DNA of 64,000 nucleotides, from assembly GCF_018991925.1 (NCBI RefSeq), contig NW_024720773.1, positions 3,527,758-3,591,757 of the forward strand, read 5' to 3'. Position 1 is the stretch's first letter; each line of letters starts with the position of its first letter. The notes under the pieces are model-generated. The model saw nothing but the letters and a program-made list of their open reading frames with translations. It did not search any database and was not told where the DNA came from. The translations under genes and the position numbers were made by a program. Of this stretch, positions 11,113 to 22,700 are shown in pieces. The stretch comes from Homarus americanus (lineage: Eukaryota > Arthropoda > Malacostraca > Decapoda > Nephropidae).

Positions 11113-11883
11113 AGTAAGAATTCACAGAATGTATAAGAAAAGTGTTGGTTTATGCATTAAATTATTACATTTTCTTTCTAGCGTAGTTTCTTTTTTACAG
11201 AAAACGGTACAAACTAATATGCACCGATAACAAAATCGTTTTCCGAGTTTAAATAATTTTTTATTATACTTTCTTTTTGGCAAACATGAGCCTCCAGGCT
11301 TAAATATGTGTTGTTAGTCCTTCATAAAGCTGTTTCGATTCATATAGTCCATTATGGCGTTTTTTTTATATCAGTTTACACACTATGCAGATTACGCTCA
11401 CTAATCTATATTCATGCAATGGTGATTCTATTTTGTTCGTCTATACTTCCGCGGAACAATATACCAAGGTGTTCTGGGAGATCATTATCGTTCTTAGTAC
11501 AATATGAATATACACAAACAGGGCCAAAACATTTATAGACATTTAGTTTTGATAATCTACTTCTCACACAATTTTCTATAAAATCGCTATGCATCAGTGC
11601 TGTACCGAACTGCCTTTCCTCAAAATTCGGTAGGTCATGGTTTTCTGAAGACTGTACAGTATATAACAGAGCATCAGATACAACAGACTACGTATTCATA
11701 CTCTAGTAATATCTACAAACTACGATATATTGAATATTATGTTTACCTCATTGATAATAACATTTAATATATCATGACGATTTCTTTAAGTATCTAAGTA
11801 CCGCTAGGGATTCTACACACAAATATACCTTTATAAAGAACAAATTATACTGTCAACTGCTGAATTAAAGTCGGTTCATATGT
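11113..11883. other. AT-rich spacer
   Basis: No gene, array or recognisable element was seen. Confidence 0.5.
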
Positions 11884-12009
11884 CTTCCTGAACCACGAAC
11901 CCTGAGAGATTCAAACTCATGAATCAAAAGTATTTATGGACAGAATGATGCATCAGCCTACTGCTATGGGTTCACGAGTCTGAATCTCAGGGTTCGTGAT
12001 TCAGGAGGA
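11884..12009. repeat. Imperfect inverted repeat, about 40-bp arms
   Basis: Left arm 11884-11925 and right arm 11968-12009 are reverse complements with a few mismatches and a 2-nt bulge. The core is TCCTGAA(C/T)CACGAACCCTGAG. The spacer is about 42 bases. It could be a small foldback transposon or a structured RNA. No target duplication was identified. Confidence 0.8.
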
Positions 12010-12515
12010 GACGCAAGCGGATTTTAGTAGTTAACTGTATATTACCCAATTATTTACAAATACCTAACATAGCTTTCGCTTCCCACAGCTTGTCATGCTT
12101 GCTCAGTCATGTCCCTTACCGTTTCAGGACTAAATGGCGTAGACAACCGCTTAACCAGAACCCATCCAGTACCTCACACGTCCTCCACGCCACCCTGGAC
12201 ACCCGCTCTCCATCCTGCCACTACAGCCCCACCCCAGCTAACTCGACCACGTTTACCAATTCCTCCAATACCCCTTTATGGCACTTCTTCTATACCAGAG
12301 TGTCGAGGCTCACGAAGGGATACTCAAGACTCACCACTTCACACCATCCAAAAAACAGTATCGAGTTTTTATTGGTACAATCCAGGTGTATATAAAATAA
12401 ACTATTACATTAGCTAGTTGTACCTAACACTTTAAAATCTATGAATTATCGTAAATGGAATAAATCTTTTATTTCTACATAGGAGGTACAGATAGTTACT
12501 AAAGTCCGTTCGTCT
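12010..12515. other. Spacer before LINE ORF2
   Basis: A proline-rich open frame at 12109-12417 has no recognisable domain, so it is not called as a gene. The rest is AT-rich. Confidence 0.4.
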
Positions 12516-14557
12516 CTTCCTGTGTGAGCCCCATCCTAAGCTAAGAATTAACATCCCGGATAATCTTACACTGCACTTCAAGGCCTACATCCACAGATGG
12601 TATGCTGGATATACACCTGGGTCAGTGGATGAATTTTGTTGTGATCTTGTAAATGTCATTACCACATATTATACCACCAGGGTTAAGTCAAGGAGGAAGG
12701 GGGGCGGTACTAAACTACCACTGTGGATACATGACCCCATCCTCACCAAAGAGGAAAAAGTAGAACAGTTTGTTAACACTTATAAGCAAAAACACACCAG
12801 TGATGACATCTTGGCATTCCTCAAAGCTAACAGATCATTTCGTGAACTCAAAGGTCAGGTGAGAAACATCTATTGGGAACAATTCTTACAGGGGATTAAT
12901 AGAACAACCACTCCAGCAGAAGTGTGGAACAAAATTAGAGCCATTACCAAGTCACCCACCCCAGTCCATCTTCATCACAGCCTTGCAGAATATGCTGACA
13001 TGCTATTAGACCAATGCTCCAGTGTGTCACAAATCACTTCCCCGCCTCCTGACATACAGCAATATCTTAAAGCCACACACATTAATAGGGGCTTTAATAT
13101 TGAAATAGCCTGTTCCTCACCAGACACTGACCAGTTTCCTATAACTCACCACGAACTAACAACAGCACTAATAAAAGGTGAATCATCCTCCCCTAGTGAG
13201 GATGACATAACCTATAACGCCTTAAGACTGTTGAATGAAATCCCTAACCACCCTCTGCTTGACCTGTATCAAATGTGCCTCACACAGGGTATTCTGCCAA
13301 AGAAATGGACTCAAGGATACATAGTACCAATCCCTGAAGCTAACTCTCAAAACTTCAGACCCATTTCACTCACATCCTGTATGTGTAAAGTCCTTGAGAG
13401 AGTTGTTCTTAACTATCTCATGTTTCAAGTCAAACACAAACTGGCCCCTAATCTGTATGGGTTTATACCCAGGTGCAGCACACAGACATTCTTTGTAGAC
13501 TATCTTGTTCACTCAAAAGATAAGACACAAATAGCCTTCATAGATCTTAAATCAGCCTTTGATGTAGCTAATAGAGACATTATACTTGAGCAACTAGCTA
13601 ATTTTGGCATCCAAGGTAACCTCCTGACATGGATAAAGGGTTATCTGTCCAACAGGTATGCCAGTGTTCTGTTTGGGGACTCAAAGGTACCAGAATGAGA
13701 GCATTTGAGCTTGGCACGCCTCAGGGAGGAGTTTTAAGTCCTATACTCCTTAATATACTGATGCAAAAGCTTATTGCTGATATTCCAGTTTAGCCGAGCA
13801 AGGCTGTAATATGTTATGCTGATGATATATTAATTATAACACAGACCAAGCTCAGGCTCCAAGCCTTACATGATGTATTTGCTCAGAGGACTGTTGAATG
13901 TGGTCTCATAAAATTTGTTGACAAGACGAGGGTCCTCAATCCTCGTCCTGCTCACCCTCTGCCGCTTGACTTTAACATTAACAGCATGCCCTTGGAACTA
14001 TGTAGCTCTTATAAATATCTTGGAATTAATGTGAATGATGAGAACTTCGTCAGCAGCCTCCGTGCCAAACTAATGCAGCATATTAAACCCCTCAGAACCC
14101 TTGTTGGTAAGGGCTATGGAATAACATCACCTTTGCTCATAATTTCTATCTTCACTTCATTCGATCTGTAGTTGATTATCATGCTCTCCGTCTTAAAACT
14201 ATTCCCTTTAAACAACTAAACAGCCTTGAGGTAGTACAAAATGAAGCCATGCACATCATTCTAGGTTGCCCAAAATTTACCAGAATTGTAAACATGAGGA
14301 AAGAGCTCGGGCTGCCCTTCCTATCTGAGAGGATAGCTCTACTTAATACCATGTTTAGTGTCAAACCTTTGAAGAACAATGGTCCCCAAACTACAGCTCA
14401 AACTGTGTTGATGTTCTATCTAAGTAATCCTGACTATCTCACTAACCTTTCACAAAAGACTCTGCAGGCCGAATACCGCGTCACTGCACTGAGGAAGGCG
14501 TCGGTATCAAGTGAGGTCAACATTTCTAGGTGTATGCTCGTTTGGTTAAGCAGGTGA
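12516..14557 (+). pseudogene. LINE ORF2, reverse transcriptase (jockey/I-like)
   Basis: This is a non-LTR retrotransposon polyprotein without its endonuclease. From about 12540 it reads LRINIPDNLTLHFKAYIHRW, then a 357-codon open frame (12625-13698). That frame holds PEANSQNFRPISLTSCMCKV (RT motif 1-2), YGFIPRCSTQT and AFIDLKSAFDVANRD (motif A with the first catalytic Asp). A frameshift near 13690 moves to GTPQGGVLSPILLNIL (motif B) and VICYADDILII (motif C, intact Y-A-D-D), then SSYKYLGINVN. A TAG lies near 13793. Another frameshift near 14170 leads to QNEAMHIILGCPKFTRIVNM, the post-RT region. There is no RNase H or zinc tail. It ends where the minus-strand BEL/Pao remnant begins. Clade placement is uncertain. 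Confidence 0.85.
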
Positions 14558-14559
14558 AT

Positions 14560-15995
14560 GGACACATATCGCTTGTGATACTTTCTCACCTGTTTAACGA
14601 GGAAGGGTCCAAAGTCACGAATGTATGGAAGTGCCGCTCGGTATTCGAAGTATATTGGAGGACAAGCACACTGTTGGTCCAAAACACTGATCTTTCAAAC
14701 TTCTTGCTCAGCTCTTTTCTCATCAACTTGTCGGCATTTGCGGCTAATACAGCTGTATCGGAGTTCCAGCCGAGGGTCGGTCTGCCGTTTCAAGGGAGCC
14801 AGTCTTGCTCTTCCATACACAAAGGTGCACTAGATGTTTGCGGACTAGTATGAAACCATGCCACAAGCCATCTATGAGGCATTGCAAATGATGCAGTTGT
14901 ATTGAAATCATCAGTCCTAGGGCATATGACCCATAGCAATTGGGAATCCGAAATCGGAAAGTTGTACCCAAGTCCTCCAGCCACTGTTGCCAGGCAAGGG
15001 TTTTATGTTCAGCTAGGGTTTCATCCCACCCTCTCCTTCGTCGACATTCGACCTGAAATATCATCTTCGCCTTAATGAGGAAATGGGAAATGAAACCAAA
15101 TACATCATAGACCGAACTAATAAGGCTCAACAGGCCCTTCTTCGTAGCGGGCGTAGTTTGTACACAAACCTTAGCATAATACTGTTCTCGTTCCAGGTTC
15201 CACATAACTTTCAGGGCGCATTCCATAGGCAGCGTCTCTTGTCTTAAGCCCACTTCCTACACTCCCACATGTTGCTCCTCCCAGGGTATGGAATTCAGAA
15301 CACCTTTCTGATTACTTATCCACTTAGAGCCTGAAGCCTTCAAGGGACAGCAATTTACATAGCTGTAGAGTAGTCTTTGCGGCTTCCTCAAAGGAAAACA
15401 CCGAAAACAGTAAATCATCCACATAGAAATTGCGTTCAGCGTGGGCAGTTGACATGGAGAAAGATGCTCCACGACCACAAAAAGTTCTCTGCAGTGCATA
15501 TGCTGTGCACGATGGCTGCAGACTCTTCCAAAATATGTACCTTCATATGGTATGTGAGCGCATGTGACGAACTCCATCGTCCCACCAAAGAAACTGTAGG
15601 ACCTCTCGATGTTCAGGAAGAACTTAACTTGGTGGAACATTTTGACCAATGAGGAGCTCGATTCCTTCACCATGATCACCAGGTGCCTCAATTCCACGAA
15701 GATGATCCCATCTTTCAACATCATGAAGTGTAGCCACCAATTCCTTCAAGGATACAGGAAATCTTTCGGCATATAGCACCTTGGGTAGGAGCACCGTATG
15801 ACCTTGCCTCAAGATTAGCATACATCTTGCCGGTTGTCCTTTCTCTTGAATGTTTCCAATAAGTCTTGCAGCTACAGCAACGGTGCATTGATGCGTGTCT
15901 ATCTCGCACATAATTTCTAAAGCTTTCAAGTTGAATATGCAGGTCCACATCTTGTCTGCTAATTTCTGTAGATCCCTCCCATCATTTGCTGTCAC
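14560..15995 (-). pseudogene. BEL/Pao retrotransposon remnant (gag end, protease, RT, RNase H)
   Basis: On the minus strand, 15995-15880 resembles the gag/DUF1759 end (LQKLADKMWTCIFNLKALEI). Then come LPKVLYAERFPVSLKEL and IELLIGQNVP, the Pao peptidase region. After a gap the RT palm appears as YALQRTF and NFYVDDLLFS, with an intact YVDD. Next is KKGLLSLISSVYDVFGFISH with WQQWLEDLGT (Pao RT/peptidase A17 connection). The end (14760-14560) is RNase H-like: PRLEL, then a broken WTDS-like site and QTSIHLEML. Frames change repeatedly. The RT fingers and the whole integrase are missing. It abuts the plus-strand LINE in tail-to-tail orientation. Confidence 0.75.
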
Positions 15996-16166
15996 TATTG
16001 GTCAGTTCATCAGCCGCACACAACTGGTAATTGGACCTTAACTATGGACCTCGTAGACACACAACAGGTATCGGGCCTTAACTTTGGGCCTCGTAGACAC
16101 ACAACAGGTATTGGGCCTTAACTATGGGCGTCGTAGACACGCAACAGGTATTGGGCCTTAACTGTG

Positions 16167-16824
16167 CACTGTTAAAAAAATCTTGTAAAATTTACAGAAA
16201 ATTCACTGGTTATATTGTTGCCAAACATTTTCTGTATAATTTACAGAGATTCTGTATATATTTTTACATAAAATATCTGTTGAATTAACAGATTGTTGGA
16301 AGTTATTGGAAGCTCCAACAACTTGTCCCTGAATACGAATTCGCAACTTTCGATTTACAGCAGGTACCTACTTTGCTGCTAGGTGAACAGGGACCAAGGG
16401 GACTAGGAAGAGTGTCCAAACAACTTCCGCCGGCCCGGGAATCGAACCTGTGACATCTTGCTTGCGAGGCAAGAGCTGTACCACTCCACCAGCGCCCCCC
16501 CATGTGATGATGTGGCGCTCTTTGAAATAATGTAAACAAACACGGACATACGACGAACGTGAAGCACAAACAACCGCCAACCGCATATTCAGTAATTACA
16601 TATAGAAATAACAGCATTAACATGCAATTTTAAATGTTCTTTGCATCATGAAGTGTATATAGTATGATAAAATGTCAGTTTATATTGATAATTAAACAAA
16701 TTGAAACAGAGAAAGAGAGTGTCTGAAATATTTTACAGAACAAAAAAAGTAATTCAAATTACTACGTTTTCCTGGTCGGAAATACAGAAGAAACATGTAA
16801 AAAATACTGAATTTTCTAACAGTG
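16167..16824. mobile_element. TIR element (non-autonomous) inserted in the 40-bp satellite
   Basis: It starts CACTGTTAAAAAAATC and ends TTTTCTAACAGTG, giving terminal inverted repeats of 8 bp (CACTGTTA/G). The termini contain several TTTACAG tracts. It interrupts the 40-bp array exactly within one unit. No coding sequence for a transposase is visible. The target duplication is not clear, so the superfamily is not assigned. A tRNA-derived SINE is nested inside. Confidence 0.6.
16300..16500 (-). mobile_element. tRNA-derived SINE, minus strand
   Basis: On the minus strand, a box A-like GCTGGTGGAGTGG (16493 to 16481) is followed by a perfect box B GGTTCGATTCC (16448 to 16438), the internal Pol III promoter of a tRNA. 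The head is followed by a non-tRNA body containing GTTCACCTAGCAGCAAAGTA. The acceptor stem does not pair, so it is a SINE head and not a tRNA gene. It is nested in the TIR element. Confidence 0.65.
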
Positions 16825-17483
16825 TAGGCCTCGTAGACACTCAACAGGTATTGGGCCTTAACTATGGGCCTCGTAGACACACAACAGGTATTGGGCCTTA
16901 ACTATGGGCCTCGTAGACACACAGCAGGTATTGGGCCTTAACTATGGGCCTCGTAGACACACAACAGGTATTGGGCCTTAACTATGGGCCTCGTAGACAC
17001 ACAACAGGTAGTTGGGCCTTAACTATGGGCCTCGTAGACACACAGCAGGTATTGGGCCTTAACTATGGGCCTCGTAGACACACAACGGGCATTGGACCTT
17101 AACTATGGGCCTCGTAGACACCAGCAGGCATTGGGCGCCCAACTATGGGCCTCGTAGACACACAACAGGTATTGGGCGCAACTATGGGCCTCGTAGACAC
17201 AACAGAGCATTGGGCCTTAACACTATGAGCCTTGTGAACCTTACCTAACAGGTATTAGATCTTAACTATGGGCCTCGTAGACACACAACAGGTATCGGGC
17301 CTTATATGGGCCTCGTAGACACACAACAGGTATTGGGCCTTAACTATGGGCGTCGTAGACACGCAACAGGTATTGGGCCTTAACTATGGGCCTCGTAGAC
17401 ACACAACAGGTATTGGGCCTTAACTATGGGCCTCGTAGACTCACAGTAGGTAATTGTATAACAGGAGCATAACACCATTATAT

Positions 17484-18120
17484 TGAGCATCACAGCATAG
17501 TATTATATATGAGCATCACAGCATGGCATTATATATGAGCATCACAGCATGGTATTATATATCAGCATCACAGCACAGTATTATATGTGATGATCACAGC
17601 ATAGTATTATATGTGATGATCACAGCATAGTATTATATATGAGCATCACAGCATAGTATTATATGTGAGCATCACAGCATAGTATTATATATCAGCATCA
17701 CAGCACAGTATTATATGTGATGATCACAGCATAGTATTATATGTGATGATCACAGCATAGTATTATATGTGAGCATCACAGCATAGTATTATATGTGAGC
17801 ATCACATCATAGTATTATATATGAGCATCACATCATAGTATTATATATGAGCATCACAGCATAGTATTATATGTGAGCATCACAGCATAGTATTATATAT
17901 GAGCATGACAGCATAGTATTATAAATGAGCATCACAGTATGGTATTATATACGAGCATCACAGCATAGTATTATGAATGAGCATCACAGCATAGTATTAT
18001 ATGTGAGCATCACAGCATAGTATTATATATGATCACAGCATAGTATTATATGTGAGCATCACAGCATAGTATTATATGTGAGTATCACGCATTATGTGAG
18101 CATCACAGCATGTATTATAT
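17484..18120 (+). repeat. 26-bp minisatellite with higher-order pattern
   Basis: About 25 copies of a 26-bp unit built from GAGCATCACAGCATAGTATT plus ATATAT or ATATGT. A variant block (CAGCATCACAGCACAG, then two TGATGATCACAGCATAG units) occurs twice about 130 bp apart, indicating a higher-order duplication of roughly five units. Confidence 0.95.
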
Positions 18121-18193
18121 GGCGGCTAAGTGATCGTGGAAACCGTGGTACAGTTTACGGAGGCGTGAAAGTTCGAATGCTCGTGCTTGGCTG

Positions 18194-18412
18194 GCGCAAC
18201 CGCCGTTAGGCTGACAGCGACATCGTTTTCCAGCGTAAATATAATGGTTAATATAATGCCTTCCTAAAGAAACCATCGCCATGGGACCAGGTTTGTTCCA
18301 CTCTACGAATTTTGAGCGATTTTTCCGCCATTTTTGATGAAAAATGATTGTGCCGTGTCGGCTGCCCAGAACAGACACACACACAGACACACGGCCATTC
18401 CTATAGTATATT
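18194..18412 (-). repeat. Dispersed repeat copy 1 (pairs with 19565-19765)
   Basis: The two copies share GCTGACAGCGA, AAAGAAACCATCG, CAGGTTTGTTCCACTCTACG and GGCTGCCCAGAACAGACACA, in the same orientation. On the minus strand both encode KFVEWNKP after a W-x-KN motif, and copy 1 has a longer open frame with GGCASQARAFELSRLRKL. Whether this is coding or a coincidentally open repeat is not known. Both copies sit at the edges of minisatellites. Confidence 0.75.
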
Positions 18413-18415
18413 AGA

Positions 18416-19030
18416 TAGATGGTCGTGGTTGTTATAATCATAGTCGTGGTTGTTATGATCATAGTCGTTTAGGATCATGGTCGTGGTTATAATCATAGTC
18501 GTGGTTGTTATAATCATAGTCGTGGGTTGTTATGATCATAGTCGTATTTGTTATGATCATAGTCGTGGTTGTTATGACTTCGCGGTCGTCGTTGTTATAA
18601 CTGGTGGTCGGTTGTTGTTAATCATGGTCGTCGTTGTTATAATCATAGCTGTGGTTGCAACCATGGTCGTGGTTGTTATAATCATGGTCGTGTTATAATC
18701 ATGCGTCGTTGTTATAATCACGGTCGTGGTTATAACTGGTGGTGGTTGTTATAATCATGGTCGTGGTTGTTATAATCATGGTCGTGGTTGTTATAATCAT
18801 AGTCGTGGTTGCTATAATCGGTCGTGGTGTAAATCATGGTCGTGGTTGTTATAATCATGCGCGTTATAATCATGGTCGTGGTTGTTATAATCATGGTCGT
18901 GGTTGTTATAATCATGGTCGTGGTTGTTATAATCATGGTCGTGGTTGTTATAATCATGGTCGTGGTTGTTATAATCATGGTCCTGGTAGTTATAATCATG
19001 GTCGCGATTGTTACAATAAGGGTCGTACCC
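18416..19030 (+). repeat. 21-bp minisatellite
   Basis: The unit is TTATAATCATGGTCGTGGTTG. It is diverged and irregular before about 18730, and regular from 18860 to 19010. Because 21 is a multiple of 3 and the unit has no stop in most frames, both strands show long open frames (YNHGRGC plus, DYNNHDH minus). I see no sign that these are genes. Confidence 0.95.
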
Positions 19031-19564
19031 GGAGACTAACACAGGTAGAATAAACCCCACACGTAATCTTTAATCAATAAGCCCAGATTAATCTCACCTA
19101 ATCAACAGGATTAGAGACCATTACGATTGTACCACCAATACCATACGCACTGGATAACAAAAAATTTATTCACATTTCCAATAGCTAATGTCTTATGGAT
19201 ATCTTATCAAGTTGTGAGTCTTACATGTCTATATAATTATGTTTTATTCTTACAAATATTTATAGTTTGTTGTGTATTGTATTGTATGGTGAATTGTATG
19301 GTATTGAACAGTATTGTACTGTCACATAAATAAGTATATTAAACACCAGGCTAAAGTCCGAAAATGGTCTGGTAATGTTGAAACTGCACATCCAGACGCA
19401 TGATGAGACTCAGCTCTCCACCTGTTATCTCTAACTATTTTCTGTTTCCTCTTTATTCTTCTATTTACTCATCTTCCTTCCTTTACTAATCCAAAACAAC
19501 ATTAAAAAAAAGTAGGCCAAGAAAAAAGTGGGGAAGAGGAGGAGCCATAAGATAACTGCAATCG
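19031..19564. other. Unique spacer between minisatellites
   Basis: AT-rich sequence with no recognised gene or element. Confidence 0.5.
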
Positions 19565-19765
19565 GGCTGACAGCGAATGAGGGTGCGCCAAGTCAGTAGA
19601 CTTGCATCTTTTGCTGTAAATAAATGTTAATTAATGGCTTCTAAAGAAACCATCGATATGATCAGGTTTGTTCCACTCTACGAATTTTTTATGATTCTTC
19701 CACCAAGTTTGATGAAACGATTGTGCCGTTTGGCTGCCCAGAACAGACACACACACATCACGGCA
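19565..19765 (-). repeat. Dispersed repeat copy 2 (pairs with 18194-18412)
   Basis: Diverged copy of the 18.2-kb repeat. Its right edge continues as CACGGCATAGTATTATATATG, which is a piece of the 26-bp satellite unit found at 17.5-18.1 kb, although that array lies elsewhere. Confidence 0.7.
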
Positions 19766-19779
19766 TAGTATTATATATG

Positions 19780-22700
19780 TGGTGGGGGGGAGAGGGTGTG
19801 ACGGTGGGGAGAGGGTAAGGTGGTGGGGGAGAGGGTGTGACGGTGGGGAGAGTGGTGGGTGGGGTGGGAGAGTGGTGACGGTGGGGAGAGGGTGTAAGGT
19901 GGTGGGGAGAGTGGTAAGGTGGTGGGGGAGAGTGGTGTGTGACGGTGGGAGTGGTGAAAGGTGGGGTGGGGAGAGTGGTGTGAGGCGGTGGGGGAGAGGG
20001 TGGTCAGGTGGGTGGGGGAGAGTGGTGTGTGGGGGTGGGAAAGTGGTAAGGTGGTGGGAAGAGTGGTGTGACGGTGGGAGAGTGGTGTGGGTGGGTGGGG
20101 AGAGTGGTGTGTGACGGTGGGGAGAGTGGTGTGTGACTGGGGGAGAGTTGTAAGGTGGTGGGAGAGGTGGTGTGACGGTGGGGAGAGTGGGTGTAAGGTG
20201 GTGGGGAGAGTGGTGCAAGGCGGTGGGGGGAGAGGGTGTGTGGCGGGGGAGAGTGTGTCAGGTGGGGTGGGAGAGTGGTGTCAGGTGGGGTGGGGAGAGT
20301 GGTGTGTGACGGTGGGGAGAGGGTGAAGGTGGTGGGGAGAGGGTGTGACGGTGGGGAGAGTGGTGTGTGACGGTGGGGAAGTGGTGTAAGGTGGGAGAGT
20401 GGTGTGTGACGGTGGGTTGGGGAGAGTAGTGACGGTGGGAGAGGGTGTGAGGTGGTGGGAGAGTGGTGTGTGACGGTGGGGAGAGTGGTGTACGGTGGTG
20501 GGAGAGTGGTGTGACGGTGGGAGAGTGGTGTTTGACGGTGGGGAGAGTGGTGTAAGGTGGTGGGGAGAGTGGTGTGTGGACGTGAGAGTGGTGTAAGGTG
20601 GGGTGGGAGAGTGGTGTGGGCAGTGGGGAGAGTGGTGTGGCGGTGGGGGAGAGTGGTGTGTGACGGTGGGGAGAGTGTGGTGTCAGGTGGGGAGAGTGGT
20701 GTGACGGTGGGGAGAGTGGCGTGACGGTGGGTGGGGAGAGTGGTGTGTGGCGGTGGGGAGAGTGGTGTGGAGGTGGGGAGAGTGGTGTGACGGTAGGGAG
20801 AGGGTGTCAGGTGGGTGGGGAGAGTGGGGTGACTGGGTGGGGAGAGGGCGGTGTGGTGGGGAGAGTGGTGTGTGGTGGTGGGGAGAGTGGTGTGACGGTG
20901 GGGAGAGTGGTGTGTGACGGTGGGGAGAGTGGTGTGACGGTGGGGAGAGTGTGTGTGTGACGGTGGGGGGAGTGGTGTGTGTGACGGTGAGAGAGTGGTG
21001 TGGTGGTTGAGAGTGGTGTGTGGTGGGGAGAGGGAGGTGGTGGGGGAGGAGTGGCGGAGGTGGTGGTGGGAGTGGTGGTGGTGGTGGGGAGAGTGGTGTT
21101 TGGTGGTGGGGAGAGGTGTGGTGGTGGGAGTGTGGTGGTGGTGGTGGGGAGAGGGTGTGTGGTGGGAGGGTGTGGTGGTGGGAGAGGGTGGTGGGAGAGG
21201 TGTGTGGTGGTGGGAGAGTGGTGTGGTGGTGGGGAGAGGGTGTGGTGGGGAGAGGGTGTGGTGGTGGTGGGAGAGTGGTGGTGGTGGGAGTGGTGTGGTG
21301 GTGGTGGGAGAGTGGTGTGTGGTGGTGGTGGTGGTGGGAGAGTGGTGGTGGTGGTGGGAGAGAGTGGTGGTGGGAGTGGTGGTGGTGAGTGGTGGTGTGT
21401 GGTGGGAGAGTGGGTGGTGGGAGTGGAGGTGGTGGGAGAGTGGTGGTGGGAGTGGGTGTGGTGGGAGAGTGGTGTGGTGGGAGAGTGGTGTGGTGGTGGG
21501 GAGAGTGGTGTGGTGGTGGTGGGGAGTGGGTGTGGTGGTGTGAGATGGTGTGTGGTGGTGGAGAGTGGTGTGTGGTGGTGGGAGAGTGGTGTGTGGGTGG
21601 TGGTGGGAGAGTGGTGTGTGGTGGTGGTGGGAGAGGTGGGTGGTGGGAGAGAGGTGGTGGTGGTGGAGGTGGTGTGTGGTGGTGGTGGGAGAGTGGTGGT
21701 GGTGGGGAGAGTGGTGTGGTGGTGGTGGGGAGAGTGGTGGTGGTGGGAGAGTGGTGTGTGGGGTGGGGGAGGGGGTGGTGGGAGAGTGGTGTGGTGGGGA
21801 GAGTGTGGTGGTGGGGAGAGTGGTGTGTGGGTGTGGAGAGGGTGTGTGTGGGTTGGGAGAGTGTGTGTGGCGGTGGGAGAGTGGTGGGTGGGGGAGAGGG
21901 TGACGGTGGGGAGAGGGTGGTGGTGGGAGTGGGGACGGTGGGGAGGTGGTGTTTGACTTGGTGGGGAGAGTGGTGTAGGTGGTGGGGAGAGGGTGTGTGG
22001 TGAGAGTGGTGGTGGGTGGGGAGAGTGGTGTGTGGCGGTGGGGAGAGGTGACGGTGGGAGAGGTGTAGGTGGGGTGGGGAGAGGGTGGGGAGAGGTGGTG
22101 TAGGTGGTGGGAGGAGGGTGTGGCGGTGGGGAGAGGGTGTGACGGTGGGGAGAGTGGGGTGTCAGGTGGGGTGTGGGGGAGTGGTGTGACGGTGGGGGAG
22201 GAGTGGTGAGGTGGGTGGGAGAGTGGTGTGTGGCGGTGGGGTGGTGGTGGGGAGAGTGGTGTGTGACTGTGGGAGAGTGGTGTAGGTGGTGGGAGAGTGG
22301 TGTGTGACGGGAGAGTGGTGTGAGGTGGGGTGGGGAGAGTGGGTGGCGGTGGGGAGAGGGTGTGACGGTGGGGAGAGTGGTGTGTGGGTGGGGAGAGTGG
22401 TAGACGGTGGGGGGAGTGGTGTGAGGGAGAGTGGTGTGTGTGAGGTGGGGAGAGAGTGGTGTGGTGGTGGGGAGAGTGGTGGAGGTGGTGGTGGGAGTGG
22501 TGTGTGGTGGTGGGAGAGTGGGTGTGTGGTGGTGGTGGGAGAGTGGTGTTGTGGTGGTGGGAGTGGTGTGTGGTGGTGGTGGTGGAGTGGGTGTGTGGTG
22601 GTGGTGGGTGGGGAGAGTGGTGTGTGGTGGGAGGAGGGTGGTGGTGGTGGAGTGGTGGGAGGGTGTGGTGGTGGTGGGGAGAGTGGTGTGGTGGTGGGAG

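Larger units (their letters stand above)
16031..17455 (+). repeat. 40-bp minisatellite, split by an insertion
   Basis: Units contain GGGCCTTAACTATGGGCCTC followed by GTAGACACACAACAGGTATT. About three copies lie before 16166 and about 15 after 16825, the two blocks being separated by a TIR element. Copies between 17080 and 17260 are more diverged and vary in length. Confidence 0.95.

Noticed and set aside
12109..12417. Pro/Thr-rich 102-codon frame upstream of the LINE ORF2
   Set aside because: Overlaps another open frame of similar length, with no recognisable domain and no link to the LINE frame.
16430..16500. Possible genuine tRNA gene on the minus strand
   Set aside because: Box A and B are good, but the acceptor and anticodon stems do not pair and a non-tRNA body follows; it is a SINE head.
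17484..18120. CRISPR-like regular repeat
   Set aside because: Units are contiguous 26-bp tandem repeats without unique spacers, in a eukaryotic sequence.
18739..19060. Open frames with YNHGRGC and DYNNHDH repeats
   Set aside because: A 21-bp stop-free tandem unit gives open frames on both strands; no start context or flanking exons.
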